Source: UBA10133 sp964348455 (GTDB taxonomy: Bacteria; Patescibacteriota; Microgenomatia; UBA1400; MFAQ01). Taken from it: 20,238 bases of DNA. The position numbers and the translations under genes were made by a program. Of this stretch, positions 14,515 to 20,238 are shown one piece after another. Position 1 is the first letter of the stretch. The number at the start of each line of letters is the position of its first letter. Under the pieces are notes generated by a model. The model worked only from the letters and a program-made list of their open reading frames with translations, had not been told where the DNA came from and searched no databases. The DNA lies in the NCBI GenBank assembly GCA_964348455.1, contig CAYGCQ010000022.1:1-20238 (forward strand), read 5' to 3'.

Positions 14515-15687
14515 CTAAACAGCTTCGGAAGAAAGAAAATCTACAACCAATGCCTCAACCTGCTCCGCACCTTCAGCTGACATAAGCCTTTTTCTCAAAC
14601 TCACAGACCCCTCAAAGCCCTTAGCGTAGCTAGCTAGGTGTTTCCTCATGGGGAAAAATTGAAAAGAATTTTTTATTAAATATTTACCTTCGATTTTTTG
14701 AGTTTTTGAACTTTCGAGTTCTTGGTGTCTTGAGTTCTTGGGTTCTTGGATTCTTGGTGTCTTGAGTTCTCTAAATATCTCCTCAAACTTGTATGCATGC
14801 TCTACCATTACTTCAAGCTTCTCTTTTATTGTTGGGGTGAATCCATCTTTTCTCAGTATCCAAGGATTTCCCAAAGACTCCTTCCCAATAAGAACTCCAT
14901 CCATTTTCCCACCCAAATCAAGCTCTAACCCACTTTTCAAAACCACTCCCCACTGAGTTTCCACCTTATTGTTTTGAGTTTCTGAGTTTTTGATTTCTTT
15001 CACGTCCCCATTTCCCAAAAACTTTGCACCACTTTCTCTTATTATCTCTCCTGCCTTCAATAATAATTTCCAATCTGCTTCTCCTTTATATAGCTGTTTA
15101 AAAGTTCTGCCATGCATTGCTACCACTGGTAACTGTTGTTCCGCCAAAAATTTCCACCAAGACTCATCCGGCTCTGCACTACCAATTCTAGTCTTCACAC
15201 TCACAGGCATCTCAATATCTTGAATCATTGTGGTTTTGAGTTTATGAGTTTTTTTCCACTCCTCAACCCCACGCCTTGTCGCAGCTATTACCTCTTGTGC
15301 ATTGCACTTATCTCGAATTAACCCGGCTCCCCCACCCCTCTTTTCAAGTCCCGGAGAAGGACAACCCATGTTTATATCAATCCCATCAAAGCCTAAATCA
15401 CATATTATTTTCGCAGATTCATAAAAAGCTTCCGGGTCACTCCCAAAGATTTGTGCGATTACAGGTCTTTCAATTTCACTATAAATTAGATCTTTCCAAA
15501 TTTTATGATCCATTTCACCACGCTTATGGAGCCTCCACATTCCATCGGCACTCACGAACTCGGTGTAAATTACATCGGCCTGCCCATATTTTTTGGCAAT
15601 AAAACGCATTGGGGCATCCGTCACTCCATCCATAGGTGACAATCCCACAATCGGGCTTCTTAATTTATTCCAAAAACCTTTCTGCAT
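14515..15687 (-). CDS. dus: tRNA-dihydrouridine synthase with repeat-derived insertions
   Basis: This FMN-dependent enzyme reduces uridine to dihydrouridine in the tRNA D loop. Family motifs are all present: LSPMDGVTDAPMR (16-28), INMGCPSP with catalytic Cys109, VKTRIG (Lys165), MHGRT (His192), GNGDV (225-229), GVLIGKESLGNPW, and RKHLASYAKGF near the C-terminus. It is closest in layout to DusB-type enzymes, but at 390 residues it is about 70 longer than E. coli DusB. The excess lies mainly in three segments (about 145-157, 232-250 and 308-336), each encoded by AACTCA-type short repeats. No SD; TAAAAT lies 6 bases before the ATG. Confidence 0.95.
   Translation of the reverse strand: MQKGFWNKLRSPIVGLSPMDGVTDAPMRFIAKKYGQADVIYTEFVSADGMWRLHKRGEMDHKIWKDLIYSEIERPVIAQIFGSDPEAFYESAKIICDLGFDGIDINMGCPSPGLEKRGGGAGLIRDKCNAQEVIAATRRGVEEWKKTHKLKTTMIQDIEMPVSVKTRIGSAEPDESWWKFLAEQQLPVVAMHGRTFKQLYKGEADWKLLLKAGEIIRESGAKFLGNGDVKEIKNSETQNNKVETQWGVVLKSGLELDLGGKMDGVLIGKESLGNPWILRKDGFTPTIKEKLEVMVEHAYKFEEIFRELKTPRIQEPKNSRHQELESSKTQKIEGKYLIKNSFQFFPMRKHLASYAKGFEGSVSLRKRLMSAEGAEQVEALVVDFLSSEAV
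14692..14770. repeat. Degenerate short-repeat tract inside dus (largest)
   Basis: The tract consists of variants of a TTCTTGGTGTCTTGAGTTCT unit. This 20-base unit occurs exactly twice (14719-14738 and 14751-14770), 32 bases apart. Because 32 is not a multiple of three, the copies are read in two frames (ELKTPR and KNSRHQE). It encodes a low-complexity polar insert of about 28 residues in the dihydrouridine synthase. Confidence 0.85.
14970..15000. repeat. Short-repeat tract inside dus (second)
   Basis: GTTTTGAGTTTCTGAGTTTTTGATTT-like sequence carries tandem TGAGTTT units and encodes KEIKNSETQNNK within the synthase, directly after the conserved GNGDV motif. It is the same repeat style as at 14692-14770. 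Confidence 0.7.
15230..15256. repeat. Short-repeat tract inside dus (third)
   Basis: GGTTTTGAGTTTATGAGTTTTTTT again has two GAGTTT units. It encodes KKTHKLKTT immediately before the conserved PVSVKTRIG strand, a place where family members usually have only a short loop. Confidence 0.7.
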
Positions 15688-15693
15688 CCGCCA

Positions 15694-15702
15694 ATTTTAC
15701 CA
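15694..15702 (-). promoter_or_regulatory. Extended -10 box of dus
   Basis: On the minus strand TGG-TAAAAT forms an extended -10 box ending 6 bases before the ATG at 15687. With no SD present, this suggests a leaderless transcript. Confidence 0.5.
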
Positions 15703-15745
15703 TTTATCATCTAATATCAGTAATCTACCACCTTACACCTGAAGT

Positions 15746-16141
15746 CTATATTCTTTCTGCTACCCCAGCCTTAATCAATTCTTCATTTACCAGCACCCCA
15801 TTTTTACAGTCTCTCATCCAAAGCATGTTTCGACAACCAATCCAAAGCCTGTATCCATCTCCCTGAGACTCCAACCACACTTCGACATTCTTAGTAATTT
15901 CAGTTAGTAGAAAAATTCCCGCTTCATGTTTTAACTCACCTTCTCTGTGAAGCCTTACTCCTGCCAAGGTCACCCTTCTTGCATCCGTCATCTCCAAGCT
16001 CCCATCTGCTAAAACCTCCTTGACAATCAACTTCGGTCTTTTCGTCAAAAAAGCTACAGACAATCCCACTGTCACAACAAAGACCAACACAACACTAAAT
16101 AGTCCAAACCCAGATAAAGACTTCTTGTCTTTTTTTATCAC
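15746..16141 (-). CDS. Membrane-anchored SNase-like protein, degenerate
   Basis: This 131-residue protein (from GTG at 16141) has one N-terminal membrane helix (about 11-32) and a domain resembling the staphylococcal-nuclease OB fold: VKEVLADGSLEMTDARRVTLAGVRL, a helix EAGIFLLTEI, then VEVWL, and the late VLVNEELIKAGVAE typical of the family. The catalytic DGDT, Arg and Glu pattern of active nucleases is not conserved, so it is probably not a nuclease. Two Cys residues (103 and 112) could form a disulphide if the domain is outside. The GTG start was chosen over upstream TTG codons (16156, 16147) because a -10 box TAAGAT ends 5 bases before it. Confidence 0.72.
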   Translation of the reverse strand: MIKKDKKSLSGFGLFSVVLVFVVTVGLSVAFLTKRPKLIVKEVLADGSLEMTDARRVTLAGVRLHREGELKHEAGIFLLTEITKNVEVWLESQGDGYRLWIGCRNMLWMRDCKNGVLVNEELIKAGVAERI

Positions 16142-16146
16142 AGACA

Positions 16147-16175
16147 ATCTTAACAATATTCATCATGGTTGTCAC
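16147..16175 (-). promoter_or_regulatory. Promoter of the SNase-like gene
   Basis: On the minus strand GTGACA (16175-16170) and TAAGAT (16152-16147) are separated by 17 bases, with the GTG start 5 bases further on. Its -35 box overlaps the -35 box of the divergent peptidase promoter. Confidence 0.6.
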
Positions 16176-16195
16176 TTTTCGGCTTATGCTAGAAT
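16169..16195 (+). promoter_or_regulatory. Promoter of the zinc peptidase gene
   Basis: TTGTCA (16169-16174) is followed after 15 bases by TAGAAT (16190-16195), preceded by TGC as an extended -10. The spacer is short. The start would be near 16202. Confidence 0.5.
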
Positions 16196-16209
16196 TTGCT
16201 TTAATAACC

Positions 16210-16239
16210 ATGAACTGGCAAAGTAATTTTCCGGAATGA
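16210..16239 (+). CDS. Possible 9-codon upstream ORF
   Basis: ATG at 16210 opens a nine-residue reading frame (MNWQSNFPE) whose TGA stop overlaps the start of the peptidase gene as ATGA. It begins about 8 bases after the predicted transcription start. The main gene lacks an SD, so ribosomes ending this short frame could restart on the peptidase. The reading is clear, but the function is inferred. Confidence 0.35.
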   Translation: MNWQSNFPE

Positions 16240-17942
16240 CAGAAGTTTTGGATTATTATCATTTTTTTAAAGATAATAAACCCGAATTTTCTCTTGAAAA
16301 AATTCCACCTCCAATCGACTGCGACAACATAATCGAACTCCTGGATCAAGCCAAGTTTCAAGTCCAATCTGCCTGGAACGATTACATGGTGAACTTATTT
16401 AACGATTTGCCAAGTTCCACCGAAAAGGAAAAACTTTTTTTTATTTTTCAAAGCGAAACTAGTCTTAGAGATATTCTCCAAAAAGAGAAATTTCGTGAGT
16501 TAGAAATGCTTAGGGTAGTTGGAGAAAGTAAAATATGGCAAGAGATTGTTTGTGCCATCTCAGAAAGAGAATCCTCCACAGTCAGGCTTGCCAAAATTTG
16601 GTTAGACAAACTAAGTGAATCTCAGCTGGAAAAATTAGCTCTTTCTAAAAGTGAGATTAATTTGTTTCTAGACCTCTCACTTTCTACCCAACCTTATATC
16701 GATGCTGCCTATATCCACCAAATTGACTTAGCCGATTTACCTGGGGGTAAAGATTTTGGAGAACACGCGAGCGACGAAGGTTATGAATATTTATACAACG
16801 ACAACACTCCCTATATCGATATCTTTAAGGAGGAGTTTACGGGTCTTTCTCAAGTTCTAAACATCATGGCAAGTAGGATTGAAATTGAAATTGAGAGTGG
16901 AGACTTGCCGGACAAATACCGGCGCCTTAGCCACTATCTATTAAGCTTATCTCTAGGGTACACTTCGCCGGAAACCAATGTTGAGAAAATCCTGGAAATT
17001 TGGGAACGAATCGATGAGCAGTACATCGACTTGGCGCTATCGGACTGTCCGATTATTCTAACGCCATGGGGATTTACAGTTGACGGGAATCGTGTTGGAA
17101 TCGAGTTAATGGTCACCTTAAATCTAGGAACGTCTTCTTACTGGTACAAAGACAGTCAAATATATCGCGGTTTGGTAAATAATTTCATGAAAAATTACGA
17201 ACCAGACTTTGAAGCCGTCCCCTTTATTCATCAATATGTGTTTGTTAGAAACGGTATAAACATCCCCTGGACAGGGACGGCTTGTGCTGGCGATCGCTAT
17301 GTAGTTTTCTATGATAACGAAAACAATAATTTCTCAACTAATTTATATGACTCTTACTACAGAAAGTATATCGATTGTAACACTTCAGAAATTAGATTTG
17401 CCCACGTACGAGGCCTAAACACGGTCGCTCATGAGGCTGGTCACTTGGGGCGCATGATTGATGAAGACATGTATAAAAAAATGGGTATAGGGATTCATCT
17501 TAATAAACTAGACGAAGCCAAAGCAGATACCATGGCCTGCTTACTATTTTCTGAACAGATTAAGCAATTCGGATCGGAAATCACACCAACCGAGTTTATC
17601 GAGCAATACATCGTCGACTATATCGACGAAATAAGAGGAGCTAGAGGGCACGAGGAGGAAGATATCGGAATTATCTGGTATGACTTCAGTGCCAAGCTAC
17701 TACTACTTCTCCTTTTTGAATCAGGGTCAATCATTTGGAGCGGGAATCGAGTCAAAATTGTTGATGGAGATACTGGACTAGAAGCGTTAAAACAAATGGG
17801 CCAACACATATTTGTTCTTTATGGGGATGATGCCTTCGATGAGCAAGAAGCCAAATCATTTGTAAAAGAAATTGAGACAAGAGTGTCCAATAATCAAGAC
17901 CTACAAAAATTTATTTCCGAAGTCACCCTATTTCAACATTAA
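16236..17942 (+). CDS. Gluzincin-type zinc metallopeptidase, M49-like
   Basis: This is a 568-residue protein without signal peptide or membrane helix. The zinc site is VAHEAGH (His399, Glu400, His403), followed 24 residues later by LDEAKADTM, where Glu427 would be the third ligand. A HEXXH with a downstream E-A-(R/K)-A-D segment is reminiscent of dipeptidyl-peptidase III (M49) and related enzymes; M49 itself normally has HEXXGH, so the family call is tentative. The N-terminal 150 residues are helical. The preceding block SYWYKDSQIYRG...AGDRYVVFYDNENNN is probably substrate-binding. It ends in a 3-base convergent overlap with the C39-like gene. Confidence 0.75.
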   Translation: MTEVLDYYHFFKDNKPEFSLEKIPPPIDCDNIIELLDQAKFQVQSAWNDYMVNLFNDLPSSTEKEKLFFIFQSETSLRDILQKEKFRELEMLRVVGESKIWQEIVCAISERESSTVRLAKIWLDKLSESQLEKLALSKSEINLFLDLSLSTQPYIDAAYIHQIDLADLPGGKDFGEHASDEGYEYLYNDNTPYIDIFKEEFTGLSQVLNIMASRIEIEIESGDLPDKYRRLSHYLLSLSLGYTSPETNVEKILEIWERIDEQYIDLALSDCPIILTPWGFTVDGNRVGIELMVTLNLGTSSYWYKDSQIYRGLVNNFMKNYEPDFEAVPFIHQYVFVRNGINIPWTGTACAGDRYVVFYDNENNNFSTNLYDSYYRKYIDCNTSEIRFAHVRGLNTVAHEAGHLGRMIDEDMYKKMGIGIHLNKLDEAKADTMACLLFSEQIKQFGSEITPTEFIEQYIVDYIDEIRGARGHEEEDIGIIWYDFSAKLLLLLLFESGSIIWSGNRVKIVDGDTGLEALKQMGQHIFVLYGDDAFDEQEAKSFVKEIETRVSNNQDLQKFISEVTLFQH

Positions 17943-18502
17943 ATAGCCAACATCCAGTGATCATAGATCTTCCCCTTATAGTCCATGTCTTTCCACCTTC
18001 CTTCAAAAATTTCCTTTTTAATCTTCCGAATACCTTTCCCGTATCTGGTTTTTTGCATCTTTACATAAGGGTCAGCTAGCCACAGATAGTCTTTTTCAAC
18101 ACCAAAAACCACCGAGTAGTGTCCACTCTCAAGCTTGTCATAGTACTTTTGACTTCCCCAAGCCTGATACACCACCAAGCACAATTTCCGCTTTTTTACC
18201 TTATTTTCCAAATCGTTTAGACTCGCTCGATGTTTTTCTCTAAATTCCAGCTCCAGATCTTGAAACAAAGTCTTAATTTTATCCGGATGGGTTCCGTGCT
18301 TGCTCGTTGTCCCCAGTTTCTTCTTAAGAGAATCTTTCCTAACTTTTACGCCCAAAGTACCTAAAATTGTCATGACCGATGACAAGCCACACTCATAGCC
18401 ATTTTGCTGACGAGTAGGCTTCACAGGCACAAATAGTATTTTATCTCTCTTTTTCACCACGCCCTCATTGTAGGTCGGTCGCTTGCCAATATCAATCTCC
18501 AA
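17939..18502 (-). CDS. C39-like cysteine peptidase, cytoplasmic
   Basis: This 187-residue papain-fold protein resembles the C39 (bacteriocin-processing) peptidase domain. The catalytic residues are Cys38 in QQNGYECGLSSVMTIL (Gln32 or Gln33 as oxyanion residue), His128 in SGHYSVVFG and Asp144 in LADPYV. It has no ABC-transporter or membrane part and no signal peptide. The TTG start is the only usable initiation codon in frame and has GAGG 5 bases upstream. It lies 29 bases downstream of the methyltransferase-like gene, so the two are probably co-transcribed. The substrate is unknown; Gly-Gly leader peptides are the classical C39 targets, and none was found nearby. Confidence 0.82.
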   Translation of the reverse strand: MEIDIGKRPTYNEGVVKKRDKILFVPVKPTRQQNGYECGLSSVMTILGTLGVKVRKDSLKKKLGTTSKHGTHPDKIKTLFQDLELEFREKHRASLNDLENKVKKRKLCLVVYQAWGSQKYYDKLESGHYSVVFGVEKDYLWLADPYVKMQKTRYGKGIRKIKKEIFEGRWKDMDYKGKIYDHWMLAI

Positions 18503-18531
18503 TTTAGCCTCAAAAGACCCATAATTAGTAT

Positions 18532-19245
18532 CTAATTCTGACCGGATACTTGATTCAACCTAATCCACTCTTCAAAAGGCCCTTCGTCTGGGAAAAGACC
18601 TATCGATAAGCCTTCAAACTCAGATATTTTGGCATTTTTGAGCACAAAAACGAGCAAGTTATTATTATTCGCAGTTCTAGCATCTAGAATCAACTTAAAA
18701 TTTGAAAGTAGTCTTTTTATCTTATTTACCCCTCGAGGATATGTTTTTACCCCAAATCTAACTAAGTCTGATACTTTTGACAGAGTAGGCACAGTAGGAT
18801 TTTCAATAGTTAGAGCCAATACCCCATTTTTATCCATAAGATTCGGAAGTGTCACATTCATCTCCCTGATTTGTGAATCGGACATAAAATCAGTCGTATA
18901 GTCACAAACCAAGAGTGAAACGAGGCCAATCTCCTTGGGGAGCATTTGTATCTTAGCCTGAAATACTGAGTATCTACCCCTATCAATCTCCTTCAAAGCC
19001 TGCTCATTCTGGTCTAAAATCACCACATCTAGAGGATTGCGAAAAAGAGAAGAACACATACCTTCAAAATGTTCTGGACGCGTGGCTTTTGGATGTAGTC
19101 CTCCCAGAACAACCGTTATTTGCTCATTCTCACCCCTCCCAGCCGTTATAAAGGCATCAAGTTGCTCCAGAGCGTATCTATAATAAGGGGCCTGGGCCGA
19201 CAATGACTCTATTCCTTCTTCCTCGTAATATCTCTTCCATTCCAT
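18532..19245 (-). CDS. Class I methyltransferase-like protein
   Basis: This 237-residue protein appears to have a Rossmann-like fold: VVLGGLHP (44-51) at the glycine-loop position, VVILDQNEQALK (acidic residue ending strand 2), then SVFQAKIQMLP, the strand VSLLVCDYTTDFM, and a helix-strand LMDKNGVLALTI. This order fits SAM-dependent methyltransferases. Motif I is divergent (GGLHPKAT rather than GxGxG), so cofactor binding is uncertain. ATG start, no SD. It precedes the C39-like peptidase in one unit and is divergent from tRNA-Ile. The target is unknown. Confidence 0.6.
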   Translation of the reverse strand: MEWKRYYEEEGIESLSAQAPYYRYALEQLDAFITAGRGENEQITVVLGGLHPKATRPEHFEGMCSSLFRNPLDVVILDQNEQALKEIDRGRYSVFQAKIQMLPKEIGLVSLLVCDYTTDFMSDSQIREMNVTLPNLMDKNGVLALTIENPTVPTLSKVSDLVRFGVKTYPRGVNKIKRLLSNFKLILDARTANNNNLLVFVLKNAKISEFEGLSIGLFPDEGPFEEWIRLNQVSGQN

Positions 19246-19258
19246 GCCGATATTGTCT

Positions 19259-19286
19259 CACAACCTGTAATTTTAATAACGTTGTG
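19259..19286. promoter_or_regulatory. Inverted repeat in the divergent promoter region
   Basis: CACAAC (19259-19264) and GTTGTG (19281-19286) are perfect 6-base arms around a 16-base AT-rich centre. The right arm overlaps the -35 box of tRNA-Ile, and the whole lies in the promoter zone of the methyltransferase-like gene. It may be an operator, but could be chance. Confidence 0.35.
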
Positions 19287-19310
19287 AATTCGGCAAGCCT
19301 AAGTTAAAAT
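19282..19310 (+). promoter_or_regulatory. Promoter of tRNA-Ile
   Basis: TTGTGA (19282-19287) and TAAAAT (19305-19310) are separated by 17 bases, 14 bases before the tRNA. The tRNA is therefore transcribed on the plus strand, away from the methyltransferase-like gene and toward the 16S 3' end. Confidence 0.65.
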
Positions 19311-19324
19311 GTATAAGTATTTTT

Positions 19325-19398
19325 GGGCGCTTAGCTCATCTGGTTAGAGCGCGGTCCTGATAAGACCGAGGTACATGGTTCGACCCCATGAGCGCCCA
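19325..19398 (+). tRNA. tRNA-Ile (anticodon GAT)
   Basis: A complete 74-base cloverleaf: acceptor GGGCGCT/AGCGCCC, D arm GCTC...GAGC, anticodon stem CGGTC/GACCG around CTGATAA (anticodon GAT), T arm CATGG-TTCGACC-CCATG, discriminator A. CCA is not encoded. It is on the plus strand, opposite to the neighbouring 16S, whereas in standard rRNA operons tRNA-Ile(GAT) follows 16S in the same direction. Confidence 0.97.
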
Positions 19399-19407
19399 CA
19401 ATAAAAC

Positions 19408-19432
19408 TCCTACCCTTGCGGTAGGATTTTTT
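19408..19432 (+). terminator. Terminator of tRNA-Ile
   Basis: TCCTACC-CTTGC-GGTAGGA is followed by six T residues, 10 bases after the tRNA. With the promoter at 19282-19310 it makes tRNA-Ile a separate one-gene unit. The reverse strand also has a T-rich run (AGTTTTATT), so it could stop transcripts coming from the 16S side. Confidence 0.9.
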
Positions 19433-19441
19433 GTGTAAATA

Positions 19442-19500
19442 TCGCCCTGAGTCGAGTGTCGAAACCAAGCTAGTAACCAGCCTAACGCAGGCAGGACTTG
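19442..19500. repeat. Decayed REP-like repeat fragments
   Basis: CGCCCTGAGTCGAGTGTCGAAAC resembles the CCTGAG...TCGAA part of the 3552-3602 repeat. Next to it, AGCCTAACGCAGGCAGGACTTGCC contains a CCTGC/GCAGG-type palindrome. They lie between tRNA-Ile and the 16S hairpin cluster. The resemblance is partial. Confidence 0.4.
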
Positions 19501-19504
19501 CCAT

Positions 19505-19533
19505 AATAAAACCCACTGAATGCGGGTATTATT
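19505..19533 (-). terminator. Possible terminator of the 16S transcript
   Basis: AATAAAACCC and GGGTATTATT pair around a 9-base loop. On the minus strand the hairpin ends in GGGTTTTATT, a moderate T run. It would stop a transcript coming from 16S before it runs antisense into tRNA-Ile. Confidence 0.35.
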
Positions 19534-19564
19534 ATTTAGCTCAAAAGCAAAGCAACAGTATTTT

Positions 19565-19679
19565 TTATATTCAAGCATCATAACGAAGTTATGAGCGAAT
19601 ATAAGAGGAAGCGCAGAGATTTTAATTTAAATAACGAAGTTATTATTAAAATCCGAGCAAGCTCTTATCGTTTTAAGAG
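19565..19679. other. Three consecutive hairpins downstream of 16S
   Basis: Hairpin 1 (19565-19604) has an 8-bp outer stem TTATATTC/GAATATAA and a CATAAC-GAA-GTTATG core. Hairpin 2 (19618-19653) has a 9-bp outer stem GATTTTAAT/ATTAAAATC and an AATAAC-GAA-GTTATT core. Both contain the same 13-base palindrome ATAACGAAGTTAT in otherwise different stems. Hairpin 3 (19662-19679) is CTCTTA/TAAGAG. No gene is present between 19433 and 19767. They may be RNase III or end-processing sites of the 16S precursor, or protein-binding palindromes. Confidence 0.6.
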
Positions 19680-19767
19680 TGGCAAGAGTCAGGTGAATTG
19701 TATTTATACACTCACTCACCAATAGTGTGGCGTCTTATCTTCGGACTCGTGAAGTCCTTACTCCTAG

Positions 19768-20238
19768 AAAGGAGGTGATCCATCCGCACCTTCCAGTACG
19801 GATACCTTGTTACGACTTAGCCCCCATCGCCAGACTTACCTTAGGTGGCCCATTCCTTGCGGTTGTGGGTACCAACTTCGGGCACTCCTGACTTTGTTGA
19901 CTTGACGGGCAGTGTGTACAAGAATCGAGAACGTATTCACCGCGGTGATGCTGATCCGCGATTACTATCAACTCCCCTTCACGCAGGCGAATTGCAGCCT
20001 GCGATCCGAACTGAGGATGGGTTTATAAGGATTAGCTCCGGCTCGCGCCTTGGCATCCCGTTGTCCCACCCATTACGCCATGTGTGTAGCCCTAGATATA
20101 AGCGCCATGCTGATTTGACATCATCCCCTCCTTCCTCCACGGAAAAAACCGAGGCAGTCTGCTATGGATATTTAACATAGCACAGGGGTTGCGTTCGTTA
20201 CCGCACTTAAGCGGACGCCTCACGACACGAACTGACGA
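19768..20238 (-). rRNA. rrs: 16S ribosomal RNA, 3' third (partial)
   Basis: On the minus strand this is the 3' part of 16S rRNA, from GTCAGTTCGTGTCGTGAG (near E. coli 1055) through AACGAACGCAACCC, GTACACACTGCCCGTCAAG and AAGTCGTAACAAGGTA to the anti-SD end GGATCACCTCC. The segment GAGGCGTCCGCTTAAGTGCGGTAACGAACGC differs clearly from model bacteria, fitting a deep-branching candidate lineage. The intact CCTCC end shows that SD pairing is available. A short AGGAG just beyond the 3' end could pair with the anti-SD in the precursor. Confidence 0.97.

Noticed and set aside
14692..14770. Possible CRISPR array or minisatellite array
   Set aside because: Only two exact units with irregular spacing, no unique spacers, and the tract is in frame within a conserved enzyme.
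16095..16367. 90-aa minus-strand ORF overlapping two gene starts
   Set aside because: It is antisense to the peptidase start and out of frame with the SNase-like gene; composition is not protein-like.
19331..19581. Minus-strand ORFs of 61 and 81 aa across tRNA-Ile
   Set aside because: They run antisense through the tRNA; sequences such as GSNHVPRSYQDRALT are well-known false translations of tRNA genes.
19580..19643. Resemblance of ATAACGAAGTTAT to the arm of a loxP site
   Set aside because: Only about 10 bases match. Each copy is a self-contained hairpin rather than two arms around an 8-base spacer, and no recombinase gene is near.
19845..20180. 111-aa plus-strand ORF
   Set aside because: It lies inside the 16S rRNA gene on the opposite strand.

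Overview
The window looks like a piece of a small, AT-rich bacterial chromosome, most likely from the Patescibacteria (CPR), possibly a Microgenomates-type lineage. This placement is an inference from the divergent 16S segment, the many small orphan proteins, the frequent TTG and GTG starts, and tRNA genes without an encoded CCA. TGA, TAA and TAG all act as stops, so the code appears standard.

The main feature is a split rRNA locus. The 3' third of a 16S gene enters from the right edge (minus strand, 20238 to about 19768). The 5' half of a 23S gene leaves at the left edge (minus strand, about 1522 to 1). They lie in the usual relative orientation but are separated by about 18.2 kb of protein genes instead of a short spacer. 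A tRNA-Ala(TGC) with a normal-looking 23S-proximal spacer still sits directly upstream of the 23S. A tRNA-Ile(GAT) still sits next to the 16S but is inverted, with its own promoter and terminator. A strong promoter near 1955-1983 points toward tRNA-Ala and 23S, so the 23S half probably has its own transcription.

Layout from left to right. 1-2037: 23S, spacer, tRNA-Ala, and a leader or small RNA. 2038-3155: an orphan protein and a membrane-anchored SIMPL-domain protein. 3243-5170: a small orphan, a HAD phosphatase, a soluble diguanylate cyclase and a small membrane protein. 5299-9728: an MBL-fold hydrolase, a DUF5698-like membrane protein, an inactive-looking Nudix-fold protein, and four further orphans (5984, 7226, 8642, 9264) that mostly have textbook promoters, strong Shine-Dalgarno (SD) sites and hairpin terminators. 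9797-12259: a response regulator / CHASE-PAS histidine kinase pair. 12309-14351: a metallophosphoesterase built from two tandem domains, the second degenerate. 14515-16141: a tRNA-dihydrouridine synthase interrupted by three short-repeat insertions, and a membrane-anchored degenerate SNase-like protein. 16236-19245: a zinc peptidase convergent with a methyltransferase-like / C39-like peptidase pair. 19259-19767: tRNA-Ile and a gene-free stretch full of hairpins.

Two styles of gene expression are visible. Genes of recognisable families often have a -10 box 4-9 bases before the start codon and no SD, which suggests leaderless mRNAs. Most of the orphan plus-strand genes instead have a promoter, a leader, a strong SD and a terminator. 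No CRISPR array, transposase, integrase or phage structural gene was seen.
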